Below are positions 1-10,078 of a DNA stretch of 64,000 nucleotides, piece by piece (the stretch's first letter is position 1; each line of letters begins with the position of its first letter). This stretch comes from Komagataella phaffii GS115 (lineage: Eukaryota > Ascomycota > Pichiomycetes > Pichiales > Pichiaceae): positions 1,798,001 through 1,862,000 of the forward strand of contig NC_012964.1 of assembly GCF_000027005.1 (NCBI RefSeq), given 5' to 3'. The notes beneath the pieces were generated by a model. It searched no databases, was not told the DNA's origin, and saw only the letters and a list, made by a program, of their open reading frames with translations. Both the position numbers and the translations under genes were made by a program.

Positions 1-1812
1 TCCTATAAACCAGCTCGCTTCAACCCTAACAAACAAAATGGCTCTGGATTAGCAATAGATGAAGCTCCATCCTCCAGAAACCGTCAGCACTCTGCGCTTG
101 AACCGGAGCAGAGTTCGACTCTAACTGAATCGTCGGCTCCCAAAGTTGTCACCGCTCTTGCTTCAAGTACAAACCAGCCTCCTAGATTGCTTCGCTCTAT
201 TAATGCAAATTCAAAGGTGGCAAACGCTTTGGCGAACAAGGAACAGTTTGAAGAGAGTCAAGAAAAAGATCCTTCTTCCTTGGCAAAAGACGAGTTATCT
301 AAGCAAAAAGCAGCTGAAGAAGAAACTAGCCGTAGACGTCAGGCTGAAGAGAGAAGACGATTGCAGGAAGAAAAAAGGCAGCTTCAGTATGAGGAGAAAT
401 TAAGAAAAGACGAGGCAAGGAGACTTGCAAGAGAAGAACGGGATCGTTCCAGGCTAGAAAAGAAAGCCCAGCAGGAAGAGGAAAAGCTCAAGAGACAGGA
501 AGAGAGAAAGAAACTCCAAGAGGAAAAAAAAAAGCAGCTCGAGGAAGAGAAACAGCGGAAGTTAGAGGAAAAGAGAAAGTTGTCGGAAATGAAAAGCTCA
601 GAAGAAATTAGTCAGAGTCATAACTCACAGTCACCTTTCACCTCTCCTGCGAGACAGAGCACTGTGCAAACTGCAAGTTCTCCTGCTAGTAAAATTATGA
701 ATGATCCAGCGAGAAATACTGGGCACAATTCTTTAAATTCTCCAGTTACAAACAACATAGTTAAATCTTCTGCAAACCCGTTGAATGCAGTAGATACACT
801 TGGAACGTCTTCAACTTCCCCCGTTAAGAAACCCATTTCCCCAACCAAAGTCAACCCTTCATCCACAAATAGTTTGGCCACTGTATCCACTTCTTCACTT
901 GACAAAAATGCCAATAGGAATCAACCTTCAGCAAGAACTTCTGACAATAATGTGACAAACGCACCCTTGCTGATTTCTCGTCGTAATGTAACAGAATTAT
1001 CACCTAATCACCCTAAAGTTTCTTCAGAAAACTTAAGCAGCAAAAAAGTAATCGCAGATAAAGATCAAGAGGAATCAAGTAGCGAGAGTGATAGTACAAG
1101 TGATAGCAGTGATAATAGTGAAAGTGACAGTGACAGCAATAGTGAAACAGACACTAGCAGCGATTCTGATACTGAGGGCAGCGGCTCAGAGGAAGAAAAA
1201 CATGAAAAAAAATCAGGAACTGTTTCTAAAAGACCCATAGTTGTTAATACACCAGCCACAAAAACGGTCGCAACTTCAAGTAAGCCAACATTGCAGGCTA
1301 GTTCTTCTGCAGATTCTTCACGAACACCTGTTAAAAATCAAAATTCGTCATCATCTGCATCTCCTAAAAAGGCGGATATTTCTGTGCTCCAGGTGGAAAA
1401 GAAAGAGCCTGCCCTGACAGGTGTTTCGTCGCTACCAAAACTGACGCAGCTGATGGAACGAGGAGTACCTGCAGTTAAGGACACTACCAACAATCTTTCG
1501 TCGTCTAACAAGAAACTAACCCCCCACCGCAGGGTCAAATCGGATGCGATAGTAGATGACTCAGATTTAAGTTCAAGCTCAAGTTCAGATTCAACATCGA
1601 GTTCAGACTCTGACTCAAGCTCCAGCTCAGGCTCAGATTCCTCGTCGGGCAACAACTCAAGTAGTGACGACTCTTCTGATTCTGCAAGCGAGTCAGATGG
1701 CAATAAAGCCCTCAGCTCTCAATTTTTGAATTCTAAAAAGGCCAAGGAACTCATTGGAAAGAAAAAGAAGAGCTCAGCACTTTCCTCCTTGTTAAAAGAC
1801 ACTAAAAAATAA
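1..1812 (+). CDS. 3' part of an acidic, Ser-rich nucleolar-type protein (NET1-like), 5' end outside window
   Basis: The reading frame is open from base 1 with no start in view, so this is the C-terminal ~603 residues. The visible part begins with a low-complexity segment containing PPRLLRSI. A long Lys/Glu/Arg-rich helix follows at about 300-600, probably a single alpha helix or coiled coil. Next come Ser/Thr/Pro/Asn-rich linkers and two Ser/Asp/Glu clusters, at about 1070-1200 and 1560-1695. The end is a basic tail finishing in LLKDTKK. A block with KLTQLMERGVPAVKD sits between the acidic clusters and resembles a block I associate with the Net1/Tof2 nucleolar silencing and Cdc14-anchor family. 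Composition also fits Nopp140/Srp40-type proteins. The family call is an inference from a weak motif. It is convergent with SMC3, the stop codons being about 50 bp apart. Confidence 0.4.
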   Translation, partial: SYKPARFNPNKQNGSGLAIDEAPSSRNRQHSALEPEQSSTLTESSAPKVVTALASSTNQPPRLLRSINANSKVANALANKEQFEESQEKDPSSLAKDELSKQKAAEEETSRRRQAEERRRLQEEKRQLQYEEKLRKDEARRLAREERDRSRLEKKAQQEEEKLKRQEERKKLQEEKKKQLEEEKQRKLEEKRKLSEMKSSEEISQSHNSQSPFTSPARQSTVQTASSPASKIMNDPARNTGHNSLNSPVTNNIVKSSANPLNAVDTLGTSSTSPVKKPISPTKVNPSSTNSLATVSTSSLDKNANRNQPSARTSDNNVTNAPLLISRRNVTELSPNHPKVSSENLSSKKVIADKDQEESSSESDSTSDSSDNSESDSDSNSETDTSSDSDTEGSGSEEEKHEKKSGTVSKRPIVVNTPATKTVATSSKPTLQASSSADSSRTPVKNQNSSSSASPKKADISVLQVEKKEPALTGVSSLPKLTQLMERGVPAVKDTTNNLSSSNKKLTPHRRVKSDAIVDDSDLSSSSSSDSTSSSDSDSSSSSGSDSSSGNNSSSDDSSDSASESDGNKALSSQFLNSKKAKELIGKKKKSSALSSLLKDTKK

Positions 1813-1861
1813 CCTATTGCTGTGGCGAAGATGTAAAAGAATTTATACTATTAAATAGAGA

Positions 1862-4800
1862 TTAAACACGTTGTTGATCTTCGATGAAATTCATCGCTTC
1901 ATTTCTGTTTATTTCGGACACTTCAGAGACTTTATTGTTAAACATAACACCATAAAATTTGTCTGCTACTTGAATCATCTCTGGTCGGAATGTAGTACAG
2001 ATGAATTGAGCATTCTCCCTTGATAGTCGATTGATCAGTCTAGCCACGGAAGTTCTATACTGAGTGTCCAGATTGGCATCAACCTCGTCAAAAAGGTAAA
2101 ACGGTGCTGGATCACATTTTTGAATGGCGAAGATGAGCGCAATTGCACATAGAGATTTTTGACCACCAGAAAGCTGTTCGATTCTTTGCTGTTCATCACC
2201 TTTAGAGTTGAAGGATACAGAAATAGACACTCCGGAATAAGTCTCTATGTCAGGTTCATTGTCGCCATCATTTTCAAAATGACCTGGATTGTTCATCTTA
2301 TTGCTCTGCGGGTGTTCCTTTTCCTGAATTGATTCTCTCTTTTCTAAGACTAGTCTAGCCATACCATTTGGCACTAGCAGTTCGAAAACTTGAGCAAACG
2401 CTTCAGAAAGCTTCTTGAATGTATTCAGAATGGCTTCATCTTTTCTCTGCTCCGATACTTGAATGAGATCTTCGATGGAATCTTTTGCAGAGTCAAGTTC
2501 CTCTCTTCTTTGGACTAGCTCATCTCGCTTTTTAGCAAAGCTATTGTATTGATCCCAGGCCTTCTTGTTGATATGACTGAACTGTTTCAAACCTTGATTG
2601 ACTTTGTTTAATAGGCCTATCAACTCAGAGGAGTTGTACTCCTTGTACTCAGTGAATGCCTCTTCTGGCAAGGCTCCGAGGTCTCGTATACTCTTGTTGA
2701 TTTGGTCACGTCGGTTAACAAGGAGCAGTTTCCTACTTAATTTCTTTTCTGAAGATTCCATGAATGATTTCAGCTTATTAACCAATAATCTTTGCCCATT
2801 ATTTATATTTTCTAGCTCTTGTTCTTTGTTCAGAATATCGTAGTCATATGATTCCAATTTGGAAAATAGGTCCTTTTGCTTTTGTTCAAGAAGATGCAAA
2901 GACTTTTTTGCCTGTTTTATATCTTGTACTGCATCATTCAAATGTGAATCTTTCTGTATGGCAGAGCTTTGATTCACTGCTTTCTCTAAGGATTCAAAGG
3001 TTGGTAAAAGTTTCATTTCCAACTCCGATTTCAGTTTGTTGAATTGCACTTCGAGATCGCTCAGTTTAGTAACTATCTTTGTCAAAGATGACTCGTGTAG
3101 AGGAATTTCAGAACTCAATAGGTCTAATTTTCTGATTTCATCCTCCGTCAAGACCTGAACAAAAGTAGATTGCAATTCGTGTTCAAACCTGTCCAATTCC
3201 TTGGTAGTGGATTCGACTGACTGTTCACTAGTAGTAATCTTTTGTTGAATTTTCTCTAAATTCTTTTGAACGGATAGCTTTTCAGTCCTCAAATCATCCA
3301 GTTCCTTTCTCAGGTCATCGTGACTGTGAGCTTTTGCTTCATATTCTTTATGCAGTTGAGAAACTTTCAAATTGAGGTCGTTTATTATTGTTTCTTTGGT
3401 CGTGAGTTTCTCATCCAGTTCGTCAATCTTTGACTCTGTCTCCTCCAATTCAATTTTGGCTTGTCTGAGATCTTTCAAGGTCCCAATTCTACTGGATCTA
3501 AAGTCCCTAGAACCTCCGGTAAAGACTCCTTTCTTGTTACACTTGTCACCATCAAGAGTTATGGCATCAATACTATACTGAGAAGCCAGCTCTACACCTT
3601 TTTCCAAGTTCAGCACCACAACGGTTCTTCCAAATACTTGTTTCACTGCTGGCAACAATGCATCCTCAAAATCAATCTTCTTAATCAAAGGAATACACTC
3701 GTTAGAATTAGGATAGGCTATCTCTTTCGAAGTTAATCTGTTCAAAGGCATGAAAGTGACTCTACCTGCTTTCTCTCTTATTAATTCCTCCATGATAATG
3801 CTGGCTGTCTTTTCATTGTCAACGACAACATGAAACAAAGAGTTCCCACCGACAACTTCTGCTGCCACACGGTATTTATGACTTACCTCAATCAGCTCCC
3901 CAAGTGTTCCATAGACTCCCTTCAGCCCCAAACGATTTGCAATTCTCTTTACAGAAGCCAACCCAACTGCTAAAGACCTATCCATTGTTTGAGCGACCTT
4001 CTGCTGTGAAACGGTAACATTATCTTCAATAGTGGACTGTAAGTTACGAAGTTTCGTTTGTTCCCTCCAAAGTGACTTTCTTTCATCCATCAAAACCCTT
4101 GATTCCGATTTGATCGAAGAGAGAGCATAATTGGCTTCATTCAAGCTTTTCTCAGAACTTTTGATAGACGTATTTTCTAGATAAGATAGTTTATCAGTAA
4201 TGGTGGCCAGCTCTTTCTCTTTCGTAGATAATTCCTCTTTCAGATTCGAAAGAAGTTCTGAATTCCGCTCGATATCTTTATTGCATTTTGCAATCTGATC
4301 ATTCAACCAGGAATCTCTTTCTTCTTTGGTTTTAAAGTGTGAAAAGTTGCTTTGCTTGCTCAGAATAAATGTTTGTACTTTCTTCAGTTCGTTCAGCTTT
4401 ATTTTCGTTTTTTGCTCCTCGATTCCAATTCGCAGAAGCTCTGGTTGAATTTGATCCTTGCGTTCTGATTTATCTTTTATGATCTTGCGCAATTTGACTA
4501 GTTGTTGCTTGTTCGAAGTAACTTGACCAGTTGAGTCTTTTATTGAAACTTTGGATTCATTAGCATCGAGTTCCAGTTGGGAGATACTCTTAATAGTTTC
4601 CTTAATATCAGACTCGATACCCTGTTTCTCAAGTATAGCCATTTTTTTGGTATTTTTTAAATTTGTGAGTGTTTCATTCAATTCCTTAACTGATGCTTCG
4701 TTCTTATCTAATTCTTGTGAATACTTCTGAAATTTCTCCGAAACAGTTGTAGAGAGCATATCTATAGTGTCTATTTGCTCATCCACATTAGTAAGTTCTT

Positions 4801-5541
4801 TGTCAAACAAATTATACTCTAAAGTTTTCTTTCGATTGGCAAGTTTCTCATACTTCTTCAGCTCATTTTTTTCTGCATTCAGATCCTCTAACCTTTTCTC
4901 AATAAATACTAGAGTCTCGTCAATCTTTTCACGTTTCACCTGCGAAGCATTCATCTCCTTTATGGAATCTTTCAATTTTTGTTCAAATACTCTAGCCCCT
5001 GCAACTTCTTTCAGCAGTTTGAGACGTTCCGAATCTTTGGCATTTGTGAGACTTGTGATTCTTCCCTGCGGAACAATGTAGTAGGGGTTACTCTTAGAGA
5101 AACCCGCATTCTCCAACAGATTCATCACATCAGAACGAGTTGCGCTTTTAAAGTTCAATGAATAATCATCCTTCTTCAAACCTACCGTTCTCCGGATCAC
5201 AACTTCATTCTGATCAACCTGGATCCGACGGTCAGTATTATCAAATACGATCTCCACATACGCACTCATAACCGTGCCTGACCCTTCGTGGATAAGACTC
5301 TGCCTCTGGGAACGAGTCATATGAGTGTAATCGTCAGAGAGAACAAACCTGATAGCGGCAAAGAAGTTGGATTTACCTGACCCATTTCTTCCCACAACGA
5401 CGTTATATTCAGGGGATATATCCTCAATAATGGTAGTGTTCTTGTAAGTTTTGAAACCCTGTATTACTATCTAAAACTGTTAGAGAATTGGATCCCGTTA
5501 ACAATGGAATGATACTGTTTTCTTACCCTTTTAATGTACAT
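1862..5541 (-). CDS. SMC3: SMC3, cohesin ATPase subunit (two exons)
   Basis: Structural-maintenance-of-chromosomes protein of the cohesin ring, acting in sister-chromatid cohesion. The CDS is complement(1862..5470) joined to complement(5527..5541), giving 1207 residues (the family is about 1200-1230). Exon 1 encodes only MYIKR; exon 2 continues IVIQGFKTYKN, matching the usual SMC3 N terminus. Walker A is GRNGSGKS (about residues 32-39). K104-K105 in GLKKDDY match the acetylated Lys pair of Smc3. Long coiled coils flank a hinge at about residues 500-680. The C-terminal head has the LSGGQ signature followed by FDEVDANLD (Walker B/D-loop). Within exon 2 the first plausible start is a GTG at 5395 that cuts off the first 30 residues, so the spliced model is strongly preferred. 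GCV1 lies 116 bp upstream on the same strand. Confidence 0.96.
5471..5526 (-). other. SMC3 intron (56 nt)
   Basis: On the minus strand it starts GTAAGA and ends TTTTAG, with a CTAAC branch-site core about 10 nt before the 3' splice site. Removing it joins codon 5 (AGG) to ATA in frame and restores the conserved SMC3 N terminus. The exon before it is 15 nt. Confidence 0.92.
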
Positions 5542-5657
5542 CCTTTGTGAGTGGTAGGGAATACGCGTCTTTATTATATTTATTCCCCTAGAATATCTAC
5601 GCGCAGGCGCGAAAAATCTCAAATTAATATACATTGTTACATAAGGGTAATGCAAAG

Positions 5658-6836
5658 TCACTCCGGCTTATAAAATTTGGGGGCTACAAAAGGAAGTTTG
5701 GCAACATGAGCTTCTCTTTTTTTGTTCCTGATCTCAATCAATATTTTGGTCCCAGACTTTTGATGGGGCTTGTGGATAAAAGCTTGCCCAACATTCCCAC
5801 CTAGAGTAGGACTTGGGGATCCAGAACATACAACTCCTATCTGCTTATCTGGTTCCTCGTATGAGTATATTTTGTTGCCCTCTCTTGGTGATGGACCTTT
5901 AGATTGGATACCAACACGCTTGAACGAGACAGATTTGGGGTTTTGAATCTGAGATAGAATCCTGTCTGAACCGTTGAACCCCGCAGTTTCTGGTGTCCTT
6001 CTTGATTTGGCGATCAACCAATTCAAAGATGACTCTACTGGCGTGGTTTGCTCGTTAAGTTCATGTCCATAAAGACACATTCCTGCCTCTAGTCTCAACG
6101 AGTCTCTTGCTGCCAACCCAATAGGTTTAATTTGCTCCAACTCCAGTAACGCCTTCGTGAACTCTAGACCCTCATGGTCAACAGGAATCGATAGCTCAAA
6201 ACCATCTTCCCCAGTATATCCCGATCTAGCAATATGTATCGCATCATTTGTAAAGCCTTCCAACTTGGCAAATGCTGAATTACCAAAGTAGAGCTTAGTG
6301 AGGTCCAACTTGGTAAATTTTTGCAACGTTTCAGCGGCTTGAGGGCCTTGAATGGCTAGCAGAGTACCTTCAAAATTCTCATGACTAGCGTTCCCAAACT
6401 GACTGATTTCCTCCTTGATAAAAGCAGTATCTTTGTCTCTACACCCTGCGTTGGTGACAATGTAAAACTCGTTTTCATCGTGCTTAGTTATGATACAGTC
6501 ATCTATGACACCTCCCTGATCATTCAGCAACACAGATAAGGTACTGGTAAAAGGTTCAAGTGCTTTGAGGTCACTGGGCGTGATCTTTTGAAGAAACTCT
6601 GCAGCAGAGTTACCCTTGACACGATGTTGCAACATATGCGATACATCAAAGATCCCTACTTTGGATCTAGTCCAATTGTGAGACTCAATGTGAGACTGTC
6701 CTTTATACAATACAGGCATTGCAAAACCGGCGTAAGGGACCAGCGTTGCGCCATGTTCAACATGGAGACTGTAGAGGGGAGTTTTGATAAGAGCTTCTAC
6801 TCCCGTGCTGTATCTTCTACAAGATCTCATCATCAT
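5658..6836 (-). CDS. GCV1: GCV1, mitochondrial glycine cleavage system T protein (aminomethyltransferase)
   Basis: Tetrahydrofolate-dependent aminomethyltransferase of the mitochondrial glycine decarboxylase complex; it releases ammonia and makes 5,10-methylene-THF. The 392-residue product matches the family length (about 400). The N terminus (MMMRSCRRYSTG) is short, basic and acid-free, as in a mitochondrial presequence. Conserved blocks include VPYAGFAMPV, GIFDVSHML, the folate-binding region around ARSGYTGEDGFE, and LGLAARDSLRLEAGMCLYGHEL-like sequence (written here as its core, RDSLRLEAGMCLYG). Three consecutive ATG codons (6836, 6833, 6830) open the frame; the first is used. Two TGACTC elements lie upstream. 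FOL1, about 5 kb away, makes the folate cofactor backbone. Confidence 0.95.
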   Translation of the reverse strand: MMMRSCRRYSTGVEALIKTPLYSLHVEHGATLVPYAGFAMPVLYKGQSHIESHNWTRSKVGIFDVSHMLQHRVKGNSAAEFLQKITPSDLKALEPFTSTLSVLLNDQGGVIDDCIITKHDENEFYIVTNAGCRDKDTAFIKEEISQFGNASHENFEGTLLAIQGPQAAETLQKFTKLDLTKLYFGNSAFAKLEGFTNDAIHIARSGYTGEDGFELSIPVDHEGLEFTKALLELEQIKPIGLAARDSLRLEAGMCLYGHELNEQTTPVESSLNWLIAKSRRTPETAGFNGSDRILSQIQNPKSVSFKRVGIQSKGPSPREGNKIYSYEEPDKQIGVVCSGSPSPTLGGNVGQAFIHKPHQKSGTKILIEIRNKKREAHVAKLPFVAPKFYKPE

Positions 6837-6913
6837 TTGTGGAAAAATTTCAATTGCAACTGGACAGGTTGGGCTTCAGCTTCATTTTATACACTTAACT
6901 GACTTAGATAACA

Positions 6914-6958
6914 GAGTCAACACTTTTTGACAGCCCTGACTTCGTCCGTTTCTGACTC
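6914..6958. promoter_or_regulatory. Two TGACTC (Gcn4-type) elements upstream of GCV1
   Basis: TGACTC occurs at 6914-6919 (minus strand) and 6953-6958 (plus strand). Each is followed by T, giving TGACTCT, a variant known for Gcn4/bZIP amino-acid control. They lie 78-122 bp upstream of the GCV1 ATG. The 207-bp gap between GCV1 and the kinase gene holds nothing else clear. Factor identity is inferred. Confidence 0.4.
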
Positions 6959-7043
6959 TGTTGCCATCGCGGGGGTGGGGGAGAAAGGAACTTAATGCTT
7001 CTCCTTACGTAAGTGTCATGAGATCTAATACGTTATTTATGCT

Positions 7044-9293
7044 CTAAATATTCATGTAAGCTTTAATAGCCTCTTCAGTGTCAGCTACTAGCTTACGGTA
7101 GCGCATTTGTGACTCCGCTTGATCAAGGAAGACTTTGTACTTGGTGTTCAATAGCTTACGGTCAGGTTCATTAGGAGATGAAGGCATAATGACCTTTCCT
7201 ACTCCACTCAGAGACTCCATGACTTTCCACAGACGATCTCCAGAACGTTCCTCGCCTAACTTCGATGGCTTAGAGCTTACTAGTGGCTTTTGACTTGTGC
7301 GCTGTTGAACGAAGTTAGTCTGAACATTGGCTTGGTTTTTGTTCTTGGTGCCAAAAGATAAAGTTTCTTCGTCTGACGAGGTGTTATCCTCAACCCCATC
7401 TTCGAAACCCAATTGCTTCGACTCATCCTCGATTGGTGTCATAAGAGGAAATGGGAAGCCACCAGGTGCACCGCTCAAGTTTGGAGCATTCATAGCTGAA
7501 ATTGAGGTCATCGACGCTGTTGCGGTAGGTGCAGTATAAGGAGAGGGTGGCATTTCATGAGGAGGCTCTGAAACATTGGAACTGCTTCTAACTGTTCTCC
7601 CTGTCCTGCCTTTGTTCTGTGCCAAAATGGCGTCATCAGCTGCAACCGCACCTAACAGTGCTGATCCAAAAACTACCGATGCCTCAATATATCTTGGGAT
7701 GATGATTGGAAGACCAGTACAATCTGCTAACAGTCTCATCAAGAGACCGTTACGACACTGTCCCCCTGAAAGGAAAATACAAGAAATATTGTGTCCTGAC
7801 TTTTCCATCTTCTCCACAATTTGACGGGTCTGTTGTGCAATGAATTCACAAGCACCAAGATACTCTATAGCCAAAGAGTCTAAAGAAGTATCCATGGACT
7901 GGCCAATGATGGAGGCTTTCATATCAGGATCAGCCAATGGTGATCTGTTACCATGATAGTCACCGTAAAAAAATAAATCCTTTCCTAGGGCAAGAACTGA
8001 GCGTTCTTTCCTAGATCTTTTCAAATTCTCGAGTCTGTTGTTCAAAAAATCAAATCGAGACAGCCCAGAGGATTCCGAAGCTTTTCCTAACTCAGTGTAG
8101 GCAGGATGGGTCGTGAGAACATGGGCCAAAAGAGCGCCTGTGCATGACTGGCCACCTTCTGCAAGCCAGTAATCTTTAGCCATCACATCCCTATAAGGAC
8201 CCCAAACACCATGCACAAAAATTGGATCCTTAGACATGACACAGTGACAAGTGGATGTACCTGCAACAGCAGCAAGACGGCCACAGGCTTTGTCAATACC
8301 AGAAAAATTATTGTCTTGTTCAACCAAATCTGGAAGCGGGATTTCAGTTTTTGCAGCGATTGTTCCAACCCACCCAGCGTAACAATCAATAACACCCGAA
8401 GCAACCCAACAAGCAGTTGTCAAGCCCAATTGCTCTGCAGCATCAGCACTGAGAGGTCCAACGGAGTCACCAGCACTTAGGTACTTTCCATTTTTTCCAG
8501 GGATACCTCCAAGTTTTTGGAAATCGTTTGCTGCTAACTCTGGAAGCTCTACCTGTGCGAGGAATTCCTTGGACCAGCCGTCTACTGAACCATCTACACC
8601 TTGAGGGACAAAACCTTGCTTGCAAGTAACTGAGCAATAAGACCTAGTTTCCGTGTTTGTAGCCTTGTGTGTTAAAAAGTCTGCCAAATCGTAAAACTTG
8701 CAACGTTCAAAAAGTGACTTTCCAGTTTCATCACGAGGAAGATGATGTTTGAGCCATTTCATCTTGGGGAGCTCCATCTCTATCGACATTTGACCACCAA
8801 CATATTTCAAACATTTGTCACCAGTACGGTTGATGGCTTTGGTTTCTTCATGTGCCCTGTGGTCCATCCACATGATAATGTTCTGTTCTGATTCCGTGAA
8901 ATCAGGACCAACAGCAATTGGTTCGTCAGTTTCTTCATCCAATACAACCAAAGAACAAGTCGCGTCAAACCCAATTCCCATGACAAGAGCAGGATCAATG
9001 TGGGACTGCGTCAGGGCAGTCTTTACACAGTAAGATACGGCTTCCCAAATCTCTGTGGAAGATTGATTGACATAATCTGCTTTAGGGGTATACTTGGAGA
9101 TAGGCTTTTCTGCTAGCCCCAATATTGCACCGGCCTGATCGACTACTGCAGCCCTGGCAGATCCAGATCCAACGTCAACACCAACGTAATAGACCGGAGT
9201 GGCGAAGTTCTGGTGTAACTCGGAGATGTTGAGATGAAAATTTGGATTAGTGAAGGACCGGGACCGGGACGACTTTAAATTATTTTTCGACAT
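7044..9293 (-). CDS. FGGY-family carbohydrate kinase (YDR109C / human FGGY type, probable D-ribulokinase)
   Basis: ATP-dependent sugar kinase of the FGGY family, probably phosphorylating D-ribulose as a repair or salvage activity, as reported for human FGGY and yeast Ydr109c. It has 749 residues, similar to the long yeast member. The N-terminal FGGY_N domain opens with VGVDVGSGSARAAVVD (about residues 38-53), the phosphate-1 loop; IMWMDHRA is the family's conserved Trp-Met-Asp-His block. The C-terminal domain has AVAGTSTCH and IFLSGGQCRNGLLMRLLAD (adenosine-binding). The last ~180 residues are an acidic, Ser/Pro-rich extension absent from the shorter animal enzyme, ending in a conserved-looking helix (QMRYRKLVADTEEAIKAYM). 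Start ATG at 9293. Confidence 0.88.
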   Translation of the reverse strand: MSKNNLKSSRSRSFTNPNFHLNISELHQNFATPVYYVGVDVGSGSARAAVVDQAGAILGLAEKPISKYTPKADYVNQSSTEIWEAVSYCVKTALTQSHIDPALVMGIGFDATCSLVVLDEETDEPIAVGPDFTESEQNIIMWMDHRAHEETKAINRTGDKCLKYVGGQMSIEMELPKMKWLKHHLPRDETGKSLFERCKFYDLADFLTHKATNTETRSYCSVTCKQGFVPQGVDGSVDGWSKEFLAQVELPELAANDFQKLGGIPGKNGKYLSAGDSVGPLSADAAEQLGLTTACWVASGVIDCYAGWVGTIAAKTEIPLPDLVEQDNNFSGIDKACGRLAAVAGTSTCHCVMSKDPIFVHGVWGPYRDVMAKDYWLAEGGQSCTGALLAHVLTTHPAYTELGKASESSGLSRFDFLNNRLENLKRSRKERSVLALGKDLFFYGDYHGNRSPLADPDMKASIIGQSMDTSLDSLAIEYLGACEFIAQQTRQIVEKMEKSGHNISCIFLSGGQCRNGLLMRLLADCTGLPIIIPRYIEASVVFGSALLGAVAADDAILAQNKGRTGRTVRSSSNVSEPPHEMPPSPYTAPTATASMTSISAMNAPNLSGAPGGFPFPLMTPIEDESKQLGFEDGVEDNTSSDEETLSFGTKNKNQANVQTNFVQQRTSQKPLVSSKPSKLGEERSGDRLWKVMESLSGVGKVIMPSSPNEPDRKLLNTKYKVFLDQAESQMRYRKLVADTEEAIKAYMNI

Positions 9294-9509
9294 TGTATCT
9301 AAAATAAAATGCTCTCTAGGGTTAGTGGAGAAGAAAGAGACTAGAATGGGAAATGGTTGCGATAAGAAGGCGATGCTAAAGGACGTGGAAGGGGCAAAAA
9401 AAACAAATTCCCTTGTGTTACTATTGGGTAAGCTAGTTTCTCTTTTTGCGCGGAGGAAATGGGAGGGGGAGAAGACGCAGAAGCATGAAATTTATTGTTT
9501 TGTAGTCAA

Positions 9510-9818
9510 TCACTCTTCCCTTGGCTCACCATCCAGAATCGACTGGCAAAAGTCGAATTGCTCATTCTCTGCCACAGCCTTACGCAAATGTGCAGGTTGT
9601 ATACGGCGTGATCCGCTCTCACGAGCCACCTCCAATGACTTGTCTACCAGTGAACATAAAAACAGTTCCAATGCTCTTCCCACCACCACTGGGGTGGCCT
9701 GGGCAACTTTTCCGATATCATCATCACTCTGCATCAATTTTTTTATCCTAGCAGAGGGGAAATGTGTTTTTATTCTGTTAAAAGTCTCTTCTAATTCCTG
9801 GGAGTCTTCTTCACTCAT
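9510..9818 (-). CDS. BUR6: BUR6, NC2-alpha (DRAP1) histone-fold transcription regulator
   Basis: Alpha subunit of negative cofactor 2, which binds TBP on promoters with NC2-beta (Ncb2) and represses or modulates polymerase II initiation in the nucleus. The product is 102 residues and almost entirely one histone fold. The diagnostic stretch is RIKTHFPSARIKKLMQSDDD followed by IGKVAQATPVVVGRALELF, which fits Bur6/Drap1 better than other H2A-like folds (Dpb3, Hap5). The Saccharomyces protein has a longer N terminus; here the fold starts about 14 residues after the ATG at 9818. A poly-T/C stretch lies just upstream on the plus strand. Confidence 0.9.
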   Translation of the reverse strand: MSEEDSQELEETFNRIKTHFPSARIKKLMQSDDDIGKVAQATPVVVGRALELFLCSLVDKSLEVARESGSRRIQPAHLRKAVAENEQFDFCQSILDGEPREE

Positions 9819-10078
9819 TCTTAGTGCTTAGTATATGAGAAACGTTTTTTTTTTTCTTTTCTAGCAGAAGAATAGAGGCAAAACGCGCGCAGAGTTTACT
9901 TCTATCTCTTTATATACACGGGCGCCGATAGTAGAGGGATGAGGACTGGGGCTTTCGAGTAGTCGATCGATCTGACTGGAAAAGCTTGAGTTACTGATTA
10001 GCCTAATCGCAATGCACATCAGCCATTCAGGTAAAGCTGTTCTACTCTGCTAAACAAGAAGGGAGAACAGAAGACATC
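9819..10078. other. 260-bp intergenic region, BUR6 upstream / COQ6 downstream
   Basis: Contains a T-rich tract (about 9847-9862) and a short GC-rich stretch (GCGCGC near 9886). No ORF, tRNA or snoRNA boxes could be supported. Confidence 0.5.

Noticed and set aside
5395..5395. GTG as start codon of SMC3
   Set aside because: It removes the conserved first 30 residues; a spliced upstream ATG restores them exactly.
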